A stretch of 64,000 bases of DNA from Neelides folsomi (Eukaryota > Arthropoda > Collembola > Neelipleona > Neelidae). Position 1 is the stretch's first letter; every line of letters begins with the position of its first letter. Positions 24,496 through 39,400 of this stretch are shown in pieces. The stretch lies in contig JAQGBZ010000152.1 in NCBI GenBank assembly GCA_034687125.1, positions 80,370-144,369 on the forward strand. The letters are read 5' to 3'. Below the pieces are notes generated by a model. It saw only the letters and a list, made by a program, of their open reading frames with translations. It did not search any database and had not been told where the DNA came from. A program made the translations under genes and the position numbers.

Positions 24496-27400
24496 GCTCG
24501 CTAATCAAATCCCCTATACATGTGGGATTGTACGGGAAGTTGGGACGAGATAAACGGCTTCATCAGCCCAACTCTTCAGGAATGTGTGTAGCTAATGGGG
24601 AAGGGTTGAGGTTGCTAATCCGTAATCGCGTCTCCGCAAGTCTAAATCACAGATCCTTAACAAGCCCCCTGTCTCTCTCGCTAAACTTCCTACCACTTGT
24701 AGTCATACGGAAAAGATGGCTCATTCCAGAGCTCATAATCATTTTAACGGCCGACTCCCTACATACTGATATTGAAATCCAATTCTTCATTTGGTTAGCC
24801 CGAGAGCAGTTAACAGAATCAAAACCCAAGAGCAGTTAAAGAAATAGGAAATAAAAAACAACGTTATGGGATAATTTATAAAGTAAAAAATATTTTTTTC
24901 AGCGTAAAACCAACAATGCCTGTTTCGCACTACTTGGATTGATACGGAGGTTCTAACCACGGGTAATAGGAATGGCACACAGACGAGATTCACATCGCTC
25001 CTTTAAACGAGTGTCGTAAAGAAGAGCTTATGGGAATTAGGAAGAATCTCCAACACTACTTTGTAACAGTTTTGAGGGAAGATGGTGAGGAAATTGATGG
25101 TTTCAAGTGGGCTTGATGTGTAATATGAAAAGAACATAATTTCTTCTTTAGCATCAATTCCACCATTGGGCTTAAAATTGTGTTCACACTTTCATCGACC
25201 TCTTCGCCTGTCGACCTGTCGAGGATGAAAAACGAGGGAAACTTTTACTTCAATTAGTAGCAATTTGTATGCATAGATTTATTCATTTCCTTGCTAATTT
25301 CTGCCGATTTTATTATTAATTGCTTACACGCATCACTACAAACTTTTGTAATAAATACGTAAATTAGTTTTTAAACTATTAATAATTAATATACGACTTA
25401 ATATACTCGTAATAAATGTAAATATGAAAAGTATCGAATAAACGTTTTAATCATAAATAAATATATTTTTCATTTGAAGATAATTTATTCCAAGAGAGTT
25501 TTGATTTCTATTTTTTCTATGCATTGAGCAGAATGGAGAAGAGATGAGGCATTGATCTCGGGACAAGTCATAGGTTGACTTCCTCTTACGCGAACATCCT
25601 TTTACGTCCAAGAACGTAATTGAGGGAACGTCAATAGTTAATCATTCATTAACGTTTTTGGCTCCTTCCAACTTCCCCATCCTCCGAGAGATTTATGGGA
25701 AAGAGCAAACAGATGAGTCCGGAGGTTCAATGCGTATTCCTAAAGAACATCAGACAACATTTCTGTTTCAGCCCACCACGCCTTCAAAGTTCTCTTCCTC
25801 AACACAAGACACACTCCACATACATAAGTATATTTTAGAGGGAACCGTATAAGACAATTGGTAAACCAGTAGCTGAGCCATCTTCATAAACCCATTGAGG
25901 GAGCAGAATGAAAGCGTCAAGACTTGTTTCCATTGTGAAGGTCCAACGGAACTCTGGACTGTGAGTTATAGAGATTGAATTCAACCATCATTATCCATCC
26001 CATTATACTTAACATGAACGAGACTCCACACACACATATGAGATTTAACCAATACATAAAGTATACAAGGGCACCAAACAAATTGAAACAAATTGATGAA
26101 CCAAGATGTGCGTAAAAAGTCAGAGTTTCATTCATACCAGATGAGTTCATTTTACATACAAATTCGATCGAGTTTCCATCTCCGGCTCCCGTTTAAACTC
26201 CTAATTGGCAACTCCATTAGTTCATTCAAAGTGGTCCGCTTATTAAAACATGATTAATGGGGAGTTTGAAAGGGCAAGAAAATTTCCATCCGCTTCCATC
26301 AAAATGTCCATATGGGTAATATTTCTCATTTAAAATGTTAAAATGTTTATGAAAAGACGCGATTGTAAATACTAAATACTTCCATCAACGATCCACACAT
26401 CTTGTTCGGTTTTTTTATTTCTTGAAAATGAATCTGCGGCACAACTGTCGTTTGCTCTCAACTTACCATTTTCTTATCCCTTGATCTCTCCATTTAATTT
26501 AGGGAACCTCTTGAAATACATTAAGTGTAGAATTCACATGGAACACCCACACATTCACACTATTAGTTAGAGAAAGAACAAAAAGGAGGTTTGTTCAGCT
26601 TTTTTAAACTTTTTTAAACTATCCGTCCTACAATGCAATCTTCTCCACTTGGATTTGTTTATCTTATGAAAATCTGTATAATGAAATAAATGAATCTTTC
26701 TAATGTCCCTCGGTTTCTTCATGGGAAGAAACACGAGAGAGATGAACAGATCGTTCAAATGCATTCACATCGTAAATATCCCACAGTCTTCTTGAATGGA
26801 ATCAGTCCCAGAGGATAAAAGAAGAAAAAGACGCGTTGGAGAATTAACATTTGAAGCTTAAAGGTCTTTATTATGAGATATTTATATGCTCCATTTTTGG
26901 AACTTGAGAGAATTTGAAGGATGAATTCATTGAGGGCGGAAGAATTATGATTTCTTTCCCTTATATTATTTATTTACTTTTACCCCCCATTTGTGGGATT
27001 AGATATATAAAAAATTCGAAATTTTGTCTAAGGGAAGTTGAAGGAACAATTGGGCTTTGGGGAAGCATATGAATAGATAGAGATTATTCGCTCTCCTTGA
27101 GCTCCTTTTTGGATACATGGAGATTCAAAGGCTCCGAGTCCTTCGTCCTTCCCCCGCCACTTGAGAGATTCATTTATATTTGTCGTATTTATTATATGAT
27201 TATGTCAAGGAATTACCCTCCCTGCCTTTCCGATTCCGAAAGAACCCGGGGGCTCTCCGCTCAAAAGACGGAGGCTCGTAAATCCCCTTTTTCTTATTTC
27301 TATTCAATCTCCCTCACTTTTTATTAAGACCTTTCTCCTATAAGGAAGACAGTAATGCGCCTTCAAAAGAAAAATCTTTGGCTTCTTATTATAAATACCA

Positions 27401-30400
27401 TATACCTCACATCCTTTTCATGATGAATAATGGAGATATTTTATTATAAAACCATTTGACTAATAGCTCCTATCTACAGATATCTTGTTTATATGATGCT
27501 TAAAATCACTGGAATTTTATAAATCTTTATTTCATTACATTGAGAGTTTTGAGAGTTTTAGAAAGATTTTTTATAAGATGGGATTTTTTATTATGTGAGA
27601 TAATGTGTGTATCATACAGTGTGTAATTTTCTTCTCCAATTATATTCCTATTAGCTGGAAGGGAATTGGAGGTTCATCTTCATAGACATTGAGGATTAAT
27701 AAACTGAACAATGTTTATGAGCTCCGGGTTGTTAAAGGGGTTAAATCTTTAGAAGATGCATCTTTATGAAAAAAAGCGTCTTTCACATTTGCATCGTCTT
27801 TTGCAAATTACCTTTTCCCTCCTTGTGCCTGATAATAATATATGGCGGTCTGAGTCGAATTGTTCCGGAAAGCGAGATTTATACAGGGAGAGTCATTAAG
27901 CATTTTGTGAAAAATTTCACACTGAGACTCCATCCTGAGCTGTGAACAATAATAGGGGCGAGAGGTAATGGCCATTATTTTCCTCAAAATCCAAAGTAAG
28001 AAATTAAATTAGTGGAGAGGGAAGGAGAAAATGTCGTAAATCGAGGAAAGTTGAAAATTAAGCTGTCAAATTGAAGTAACCGGCTTGGGAAATTTGCCCT
28101 TTAGGTCCTTTTTTAACTACTTCTCTAGCTGTGAATTCAAATAATATAAACCCGCTCTGGCCGGAACCAACTTTTCAAATCTTATTTATTGTCTCCGCGT
28201 CCCTGTGGTCTTCCCGCCTCCTCATCCTCAGCATTAAAAGAGTCGTATCTCGTAGCCAGTATAGGAATCACCGTATAATTTGGATATAATGAACCACCGA
28301 AATGATTCAAATCATCTTCGAACTCTTCGGTACAAGCGAAAGAGAAATGGGCGAATTCTTGTTCGAAGCCGTGCCTGAAGGATTAATTCCCTTCAAAGGA
28401 ACCTTTATAATCTCTATTGAGCAAATATGAATAACATATGGAGTGGATCGCAAAGTTGACAGGTTTTTAATTAATATTTCTTAATTTCATTCTTCTCAAT
28501 GAACCTCCCCTTTCATCTCGTTGATAATTCCAGGCGTAAGGAGCAAAGAAAGGAATCCGGGGCGGATTAGTAACAAACAATCCGCCTTAGAGCTAAATAA
28601 ACTTTTTTTGCTCCGGCTAATAAATGACATCCTATGGTATATTTCCCTTTTATTCCTTCCCTCCTATTGATACTTTGATACACGCAGAGAAATTGGGTTG
28701 GTAGGGTAGGAGAAATAAATAAGGAATATTCAAATTCAAGACATTTGTATCAACTAATCCCTTTAAGCTCCTTTCCTCGAAGAGAAACAAAGGTCGGTGA
28801 CGGACTTGGCGTCTTAAACACACAGCCTAAATCATGTCAGAGCGGTGGGTGAATATATATGGAATTAATAATTATTATTTATCTTCAGCTGCCGCCTCCT
28901 TCGTTTCATGGTTGGGGAAAAGAAGAAAGGGAAATTACAGAGAACTTAATACGAAAAACAATTCTTTATATAAATACAATTCCCTATATTTAATATACAA
29001 TTTATCCCTTATATAATTTTGGATATAAAGACCAATTTAATTTTTGTTCTCTTATGTACTAACACAACTTGCGTATTGTGAACAATGTACATGTTATAAG
29101 GATTTATTTTTATGAAGGCAATGTAAGATTTGTGCATATGAGTATTATAAGAGGAAAGTCGTATTCCTTTTATTTTGGCAGCGACCGGATATTAGCAATT
29201 TTACTTCCATTTTCTTCTCTGTCCAAATGAGAGGCTTAAGGAAGTGGAGGGGATTACAATATGGAATAATAGGAGAAATAAATCCAAAGAGATTTAAAGT
29301 AAAACTCAACAACCCCCTGCTATTTGACCGTATAAATGACCATATTTCAAATTGTGTGCTTCGAGCCAAATAAGAACTTCAAATGGTACAAATATACAAA
29401 TTGTTACAGTTGAAAGGGAAAACTTAAACCAAAACAGGGAAAAGCGAAAAGTTATGGAAGGTTCAAAGGAGAATGATTTGAGATGAGGAAATGCTAAGGG
29501 AATTCAACGGTGTATAAATGAGCCTCCGTGCAGAGGAATTATCCTTCACGAAACTTTGCACAAAAGCCAAATCTGCCCCTCATTCTTCATCCCTTCACAT
29601 TTCCACAAATAAAATATGATTAATTTTAGTAAAATGGGGAAAAGATGAAAAAAACCCATTGTGATTACTTGTAATACCAACGACACTTGATATCCGCCTA
29701 TAGCCATTTGGTTAAATATTCCAAAATCACATTATCCAAATTGAACCAAATTCTCAATGGTCATATTATGAACTTATTACACTAAAAGCATTGGAATTTT
29801 TCATTGTATGAATTCTTTATGCACATTACTGTAATTTAGTATATTACTCACATTTTAATTTAACATTTTACTCACATTTGGAATTGGCCATTTCAATGTG
29901 AAATTCAAGAGCTTGAAATCCGCCAGAATTCCTCATAAAAATAGGAAAAGAGAAAAAAGAAATAAATTACCTACTTTGCCAATTTACTTGACAAAGAGTC
30001 AAATGCGCTTTGAATTAAAAATATTTATTCTTTTGTTGTTCAAATTTTATAATTTATTTTAATGACCCAGTTTAGGAAAATTGGCAAACTTGGGAAGTTT
30101 TAGGCAATGAAATAAACTAAACGATTTTGCCCCCATCACATTATGAATTTTGGATAGAGAAGTGCCTTTAAATTTGGTAATTTGAGACTTTTGGATTTGG
30201 AATCATAACCGATTTGTCATTACAGCGATTAAAGAAATAAAAGGTATAAAAGGTCTTTCCCCTGAAGGACCTGATGGAGGGAACTGAATTGATTTTTTAT
30301 TTAAATGAATCAATTACGTGTTCACTTCACGGGGTTTGAGAGTTCCCTTAAAGGAATGAAGATTCGGATCCGGCAATTAATCAAACCCGTTGACATCTTC

Positions 30401-33400
30401 AACCCCAACAAAAGGTGAGAAAGATTGGGCTTTCTGTTCACATTATTCCAATCGACAATCCACAATTTCATCTTCTCATCATCTCTCACAGACAACTCAT
30501 GCAAGGTGTGGAAAGGTTTAAATTCATATACAACCATAAATTCATATAACTAACGTACAAATTGTTCAAGATCTTCAACACGCTATGCCTATAAATAATG
30601 CATGGATGCATTTCAAATATGTGCCGATATGCGAGTGGGAAAGGATATGACTTATAATATAAAATGTACTGTAGTACATAATAGTATGTAGAGTAGAGTA
30701 TATTGTACATAAATATAATATAAGTTTACGTAATAGAAAATTTTAAAAGTATCATCGTTGGGCTTAAAAAGATCTCCAGAAAATTCAAACTCAATTATTC
30801 AAATGATAAAATGTGTTCTCGTGCAGGTATTAAATAAATCCATTGTTGGAAATATTCCCAATGTATTATATATGGTTCCCATTATTGTGATTTCCTTTTC
30901 ATTTCCCTCTGCCAGATATGCGTAATAAGGCTTTTGAGGTTTCTAAAAGCATACACTTGACTCTTGAGATGTTCCAGGGCTCATCCTTTATGCATTTTCC
31001 CTCGAGATCTTCTTCAGCTCTGCTCTTCTTTCTCAAAATCTCCCCGTTCCCTTTTTCCCAAAGCACGGCGGGGGATCCTTGATAAAATATATGACTAATC
31101 ATTTTCATGTTCTCGTGCTCACAATAAGTCCATCTTCTAACCAAAGGACTTTTTCAACCCTCCAATTCTCCTCAACACAAAGAGGAATTTTATTCATATC
31201 TCAATGAGTGATCTTGAAAGTGTCCCTTGAGAGTTTTTCTCCTTTAATCTTCCATTCCTCACCTCTTTCCATCCAATTACTCACATTACTTTCAGTTCTC
31301 CCTCATTCTGACTTTCAGTTCTTTCTCATTGTCTGCAAGACTCCCTCAGCTCAACCCAAAGTCAGCTGAGGAAAATGCTCAAAACTTCGCTAATTTCCAC
31401 TGCATTTAAAAACAAATCTTCTCCTTATGCCCAAATTTATAAACTTTAACTATTCCCCATCTGGTCCCGCCGATCGAGTCCTTGGTCTCGTCGTCATCAG
31501 GGGGCTCAAAAACCATCCATTTCCTCATTAATAAAACGACTTTGCCTATTTAACCATTCTCGTATGACTCGATTCTCGGATCTCTTATGGAACTTGTCAT
31601 TAAAAGCCGTTTCAATTTATACTTAAGATAAGTAGACAAGTTGTACAAAGTTTTCTCAATACCTCCGGCTCACTTTTCCACTCCTGCACAATCCCCGTTT
31701 TATCAACTTTTATCCACCACTTATACATTCACATTTATTCACCTAAAGGAAAGTTTATCACTCTAATGTTAAAGGCGAGTTTTAAAAGTAATTAAACAAC
31801 TGTACTCTTAAAGCTTTACTTGCAAATGGAATATAACGTATGTAAAATGAGTACTTAAAGGTCCCTTATAAACGGTCTTTTATAATTCAAGATAAATCGA
31901 TAGTTGATAATGAGAGACTCTATTGACTTTTAAAACAATGTATGGAGGTTTTAGCAGTTTGAGCGGTGTTTTGTGATAGAAAGCTCATTTATCAAATCCC
32001 ACCTTGAACTTCATTTGAGTAGAACGTGGAGAGTGAAAAGAGTGGATTTGACTTATCTCCTGAGACACGAAGACCTTTGGTGTTTTATGGAACCCCTTTT
32101 TCATCTTCTGAATACATGAAGGTTTTTCCTCAGAACATAAAGGGTCTTTTTCATCTAAAGGGGAACTTTGTCTGTTCGAAGGAAGATAATGTGAAAAAGA
32201 GACAAAGTGAAGGAAACCACATCATCCAACGCATCCATCTATTTGCATCTCGTCACAAAGGGCCAATAAACCGAATTGCTCCTCTCGAGAATTATTAGAA
32301 ATTTATGTTTTCCCCCTCATGTGCACTAGACGGATTTTACGAGGTTTGCTCACTCCGTTCTAATACATAAGTGGAATGGGAAAAGTTGACTGGCTGTCTC
32401 CGTGCAATCATAATACCTCCTTTTGGATCCCCACTGTTCAAAATTCACTGGAAGGGGAAATGAACTTGGGCGGCGAAAGTCTCCATTTCCCACTTCCAAC
32501 CCAATTGTTTGCCAACACATTATCCCCACACTCAACGGGAATGAAGTTGGAATGAAGAGAGGGGAGTTGTAATATTTTTATATTTTCGGTCTCATTTCGG
32601 CTTCTCGCCACTTTCACTCCGTGGCTGAGACCAAGGGTGGGAAGCTCGGTTTAATAAACTGGTGAGGGTGAGTGGAGGGTGTGAGCCGACAGACACCAAC
32701 AGGGCGAAGGGTAAATAAATGGGGATGGATCGGGAGAAGTTGGCCAGAGCTCCCTTGGACACATCGATTGAATGTCCATTTAACTACATTTGACTTTTCT
32801 ATAAGGTCTCAATGGTTCTTCATGAGACAGACATGGAGATATTATGATATTATTACATTAACTCCATCGATCTCCCAACCTAGCATCTAATGTGCATTCT
32901 TTTATTGCATCCATAATACATTGTGCAAATAGAATTGTAATTCATTTATAACCATCACTTTAATTTAAACAAATGCATATAAATTACATATTATTCTTTG
33001 ATAAAGGTCCTACTCAATTCACTAAGCACTTTTACAAATATAAACAGACACTATCTTCATGAATGTACCCAATCGGTCGTATTTAATATATACAGATACT
33101 TATGTATAAATATCCAATGTTTATATATGGAGGTGTAATGTAAAAAAGACTGATGTAATAATAGAATATGTAAATGATTATGTTTTTATTTACTCGATTT
33201 ATCACACTATGATGGCGAACACGCTGCCGGATAATTTATATTTATATGAACTGTATGTATTTATACACCGTGTCTTTTCCACCCCATATTCCTCTCATTC
33301 TCAATTGATTCTTTGTAAATAATGATAGAAGGGCGGGTGTCTGAAATGAGCTGCTGGTTCTGACCAGCCCTCGTCGATTCAAATTCAATTCAATGCCACC

Positions 33401-36400
33401 ACCATCATCATCATCGCCCATTGCATACATTGGATACTCCCAACAGGATTTTGAATAGCCACAAAGGATTCTATGCATAGAGTGAAGATCTTCCTCACGA
33501 TCAGAATTGTAATGTGAAATTGAAGTAAGTAGCTGAGAAGGGTTCGGCTCCATGCTAATGGGGTTCCCTTGAAGGGCAAAGAGCATCCCATTGAGTAGCC
33601 AAGTAGCCGAGTTTCAAGACTCCTCCATTACATCTAGGCTTTTATAAGGAGCGGGAAGGACTCGGGTGATGAATAAGGGGCTTAGGGTCCATTACGCACA
33701 CAGGTGAAGTCGGGGCTTTATTGCCACTTCAACCACTACTGGACATATCTAACCCTAACCTTTTTTCATTTCCTCTCCACATTCGTCGCTCAACACTCGC
33801 CACCCATCACCCATATGGGAAAAAAGTGAAGTTTTTTTGTCCCATCGTGTCTCTTTTATCTCATCTTCTCAAGAGACTCTTCTCAAACTAATATCCAAAC
33901 TCTTATCATCGTCATCGCAGTCTTAGAAAAGAAATATATGTATTTTATATGAGAACCGTTCTGCGTATAAAATAAATACAAAAAAGTACTTTTATATATT
34001 TAGAATGTATTTGATATGATATAACATATCACATATATATGGCATATGGACAAGTAGTGCGTAGCTGTAGCTATTTTCTTATCTTTTTATATTACTGTTG
34101 ATGAAATGAATATAAAGGTATAGATTCCATGATCCTCTTCAAATGACTGAGGAGATGAAAGGGGTAATATCTGTTACATTTGCTATTACAACCATTAATA
34201 ATAACTTTGGTTGTTCAGAACTCCGGTTCCATTTCCGCTGGAGAGTGGACAGGAATTTGGAGACAGGTTTATTGATTGTATCACTTAGGCTCAAATATAT
34301 TTATACGTAGGTTTACTATACATTTATATATTATATAAAAGTAACAGAGATTCGCATCGAATTTCACCAACGTCTCACTGCCACTCTTTGGGGCTTTTTC
34401 GCACTCGGTGAGTGAGGTTGAAGAATAGGATGGATGGATTAGGGATTTGGAAAAGCCCCGGCTTATTTCTCCCGATTAGACTCCGAGCATTGTGTGTATG
34501 TTTTTTATCGAATAAGTGACACTTTTGTTCGCGGATTTGAAGGAGACGAAATAAATCATTCGAATAAATATCATACAAATATGATACAGGGAAAAAGAGA
34601 TACATAAAAATGGAGGAGAGGAAAGGGGAAGTGCAGCGGGTTGGAATAGGAAATCCTCACCCGTGTCTCCTCAATATCCGTCCTCTCCCTTCAGCCCCGG
34701 TTATTATTCATTTCCCCTTTAAATTTAAAAACTTTGCCCCATGGACCTTATCTCTCCCCAACCTAAACAAACAGAATTTTAAACAGGTACATCCAGAAAT
34801 CCAAACAGGATGAGGGAATCTTTTATACTTTAAAATCCTCAGGTCAATTGCGTGTCCTCATCGAACTGAATTTAAAATTCTATTCACTTTCTTAACAACT
34901 CACACAAACATTATGTAAGAGTTCACAAATTTACAATGTCTCACATTTGAGAAAAAGGATTGTAAAATCATCAGGCTTTTTCGCATTAATTTAAAACCCC
35001 AGCGTTGGAATGTAAATTACCTCAATTGTATAATCCTCCACGTAAATTACACTTTAAATGTACGTGGAGTGGAGGAAGGAAAAGTGAAGAGTTTGAAAAC
35101 TGACGAAGGAGGAAACTTGAACATATCGCCCTTTTTGCCCAAAGGTGAGGAATATGGAGCAGAGGTAAAAAGACCAATGTTTGGTATTATGGATAACATC
35201 CATTTTCATTACGCGTACAACTCATATCTCTTTTCCTTCCCATTTGGCTTCATTCATCCGGCCTACTCGTTTTAACGACGTGGATTTAATTTTTTAGTGA
35301 GAAATTCATAAGCTTCTCACACACCTCGCAACACTCTCGACATCATTACGCCTCTACTTCAAAGAAATTCACAAAGCTCCACAATAATTCAACAATGGGG
35401 GAGATAATACTTGAACTCGTATTACTACAATTTCTTTGTTTAAAATAAGGTTTAAAGTAATAGTTTTGAAAAAATGTAATCTACGATGCAATGAGTCTAT
35501 TCGCTATTCTCTTAAGGCAATCTTATTATGTGGTTGTTATGCATATTTGGCCACTTTTGGAGGTTTAATTTAAAATCCCCGTTAACATTCTATTTACAAA
35601 GGGTCATTTATGAATTCCATCATTTTTCCCATTTGACAATTCCTATCTTCTCCTTGCATGCCTCGTCCCCATAAAGGGCCGAAGACGGGAAGTGAAGAGG
35701 ACTTGCATGTTGCGGCCCAAAGAGGTGGAAACAAATCCCAAAAACATTTTTCGTCCACTCGACATTCAACCGAAGCACTTTTGAGGATTTAAGGGTAATA
35801 AGTGGGGATTTAAGGTTCGATTCACCCCCATTATTGCGAATCTATGATGAGCGACAGACGCTTCCTTCGTCGTTAAGAGTCGAAATAAATAAAGGAGGGG
35901 AGTTTAGATAGGATAAATGAACAAAACAGTAGGGGAAAAAATCCTGATTGCTTCTATTCATTTCTCTCTTAACTCTCCCTCGCACGTTGCATGAGGTAAT
36001 CATATAGCGGCATAGAAAAGGTATTTTTTATATGGGGAGGATATCCGGTTTTATTTCCCTAAACCCATCCCGTCCGCCCCGCACCCACCGCCTTATTCAT
36101 TGGAGATGAAATGAACGACAGCTTCATTTTCATCCCTAATTAACAGATTTAAGTTTCTAATATCCCCGTCATTAAAGAAATCGGTTCTCTTGTCCCTGCG
36201 AATTTAAAGGACAATTCGGGGAGATTAAGCCCACTTGACTGTAATACTTATAATGAACTCAAATGAAGCCGAGATTGAAACTGGGAGGATTTAAATTTTA
36301 AACCATAGCTTTGAACTCCCTTTGTGAGATATTCATTACGTATACTTAGTACGTTATGTTATAACCCACACGGGGAAGTCGAGTGTGTGGAAACCCGGAG

Positions 36401-39400
36401 ATGAAAAAGGATGAATATTAAGCAAAAAGGATCAATTGGACGCAAAGGGGAGATGAAAAGAATTTTGTTACTTTGTTCTGATTCTCTCTTCATATTCTTA
36501 CTGTATAATCTTTATATTTGGAGGATTGTTATGTATTCAATGGGATTAGAATTCATTAGGAATATTAAAATTAGGATTATGGATATGGAGATTTGAAGGG
36601 CAGGTATGTAAAAAGTAAATTATATGTAAGATATACATTTGCAGATTATAAAATCTTTATTTATGTTTTAAGCTTCCGAGTTCCAAACTTTGAATGATTT
36701 TATAGATATAGGTGGAATTAAATTGAGATATTGAACATAAGGACATTTGGATAGAGATGGAAGAAGGCCGTTTGGAAATATGGAACCAGAGCTTAAATAA
36801 AATTCAATGTTCTTTTTCCGAGTTTCCAATCATTGTCATTAATTTTCATGAGGTTCTTATCCTTCCTCACCCGTGCATTATTTTCTCCTCCTGCCCTTTA
36901 GCACTTCCATTTTTTATATTTATTATACTGCTAATACTCCTATTTTCAAATGTCTCAATGAAAATACTGAAAAACTGAAATTATTCCTTGCTAAATTCCA
37001 TGTTATTCTTTATTAAAATAATTTTAAAATTTATTTTTAATATAACGAATAAATTAAATTCGACTCCAAATTAAAATTTTCTGATTCAGTCAAGCTACTG
37101 TATAAACTAATTGCTGTTTAATAAAAATTACAGATATAATGTACATTACAGATATCTGTATAAGTTGTTACAATAAAAATATTGAAAAATTGTTGCATAA
37201 TAACATTCTTTGCAATTTACAAGTTTAAATTTGGCCTTTTCAACTCTACGAATGAATTTTACAGGAAGAACAAAGAAGTTCGTAAATGTCCATTGGTTCT
37301 CTTTTAACTTCAAGCCCTCAGAAAATTAGGAATGAGCCCGAAGACACAAAAACAGACGGTTGGGTTTAGCTCATAACGACACATGTATTATGTATATGAC
37401 TCCACTCCAAGTTAAAGAATTGATTATGCGAGAGAGGCAGGCGAGGTTGAATTTCACATTCAACAACATTATTTTCCACTTGAATGCATAATAAGATTAA
37501 AGATGCTTTTAAAATCTACCCAACTCATCTGATTACAATTTACTCTTCCCTACTACCATAGAATATATAGAAATTAGTCATTCATAAAGTACCATCATGT
37601 ATTGTCGTAAGTTCTCTGTCTTCCTTATGCTTCATTGTAGATAATTAAACTTTTCTACATTTGAGAAAATATATTATATGAATTCATTATTGTAATAGCG
37701 TTAACATACTTTTGTCAAAGCATTAGCAAGAACTGAAACCATAATGCTGAGTGTTGCATTTTTGTAAATTTGCAATAAAAATCATGTTGGTTAGAAGAAT
37801 ATTAAATATAAGTAGGGATAGTTATATGGCCAGACATAAAGAGAATGATACAATGCTGTTGGGTTATTCTCATGAAGCAAAAATGTGTTTGGTGAAATTG
37901 TTAATGAGTTTAAAAGCTTATTAGTTATTTATTGCTCATTTACTCTCTCGAGCTCCACTTTTCACTTCGGCTCTCCTCTTTTTGATGCCGTTGAGATTTG
38001 GGTAGGAAATGAGACAAATTGTCAAGCTCGTCAAGTGAAAGAAATTAACGGAACTTGAAACTGAATATTTTAAATTCGATGCAGAGGGTATTTAATGTTC
38101 GAATTCTTAATGGCCCATTACCGGACGTTAAGAATTCCCCCTTGTTATTAATTAAATTAACTTAAGTTATAAAGTGCTAATATTCCTTGAATACTAATTA
38201 ACTCTCCTCGGTTTACTACTTTTTAAATGCTCGGAGCACAAGGACAAAAAATGGAGGAATCCTCAGCTTTGTGTCTTTGAGCATTGGGGTCATTGAAAAG
38301 ATGTTTAAGAAATGTTTCCAACATTTTAATGGAGGACTCATTATGTTGGAGATGTTCCTCTTTTGTCCATTTTGATTATTCTTTTATTAAGTCCCAATTT
38401 CCGTTTGTAATGAAAGGATGTGGTACATGTGCCATTATTGAAGTTTTAATTACTCAATTTTTAATGTTATTCAGGAAATTGTGATTAATAAATAACGGTT
38501 CTAACGCTTACAATAACTACAACATGCATTATAAATTCCTTTTAAACACTTAAAATAAGTAGTTATTATTTTAATCAAACATTAACAATCGACAATAAAT
38601 TGTAAGTTTATTAGTCATATCAATTATTTTAATATGGTACAAGTTCAATGTTCAAATTATGTTTATCTTATTAACTTTATTTAATATGAACTTGCAAACA
38701 GTAGTGCGTGATGGAATGTGTAATTTTACAATTAAATATAAAAATGCCATTTTATCAATTAGAGAAAAATAATTAGTTGTATAAAAAGAGAAAAAATATA
38801 TTTATTATCATTTGACTGTTTGAACGATTATGAGTTGAAGATATTTGAGAGATTGTTCAACTCGGCAGCTTCCAGTTGCAATCATTGCAATCCACATCAT
38901 TTAATCCTTAATGTTCCTCCCCAGTCTCGGTCGACTAATGAGAATCATCATAATTTATGGTTATCGTTGGAATTCTTCGTAATTAATTTGCTGGTGGATT
39001 TGATGAGTTCTTTGGTAGTTGCAGGTTGCAGATTGGAGTTGGTAAGTTAAAGGTGGGGAAATCGACCCTTTGCACCCTCTCGACAACGAATAGAAAACTA
39101 AAAGAAACGGTTGGAGTTGGTTTTAAATCCAATAGGGTTTCTCTTTTTCTTCCCTCTCGTTCATCAAATACACTACACATGTATTCATTCGTATTAAGAT
39201 TGGCGTCCTTAAATATTTAACGTTTAAATGTCAGTTTATTCTCTACATCAAATATACACAGAACAGTACAGAGGAATAAATGGTTAATTGGAAATCGATA
39301 AAGTTAAATATAATAAAATTAAATGAAAAAACGGTCGTTTTAACAATATTGTAAATTATGTTTTCATCTTTCTTTCATGAAAAAATTTCATTTTTACATA

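Noticed and set aside
33242-33586. 114-codon minus-strand frame
   Set aside because: Low-complexity His/Asp/Met content comes from a CCA/TCA repeat, two minus frames overlap, and no protein-like motif is present.
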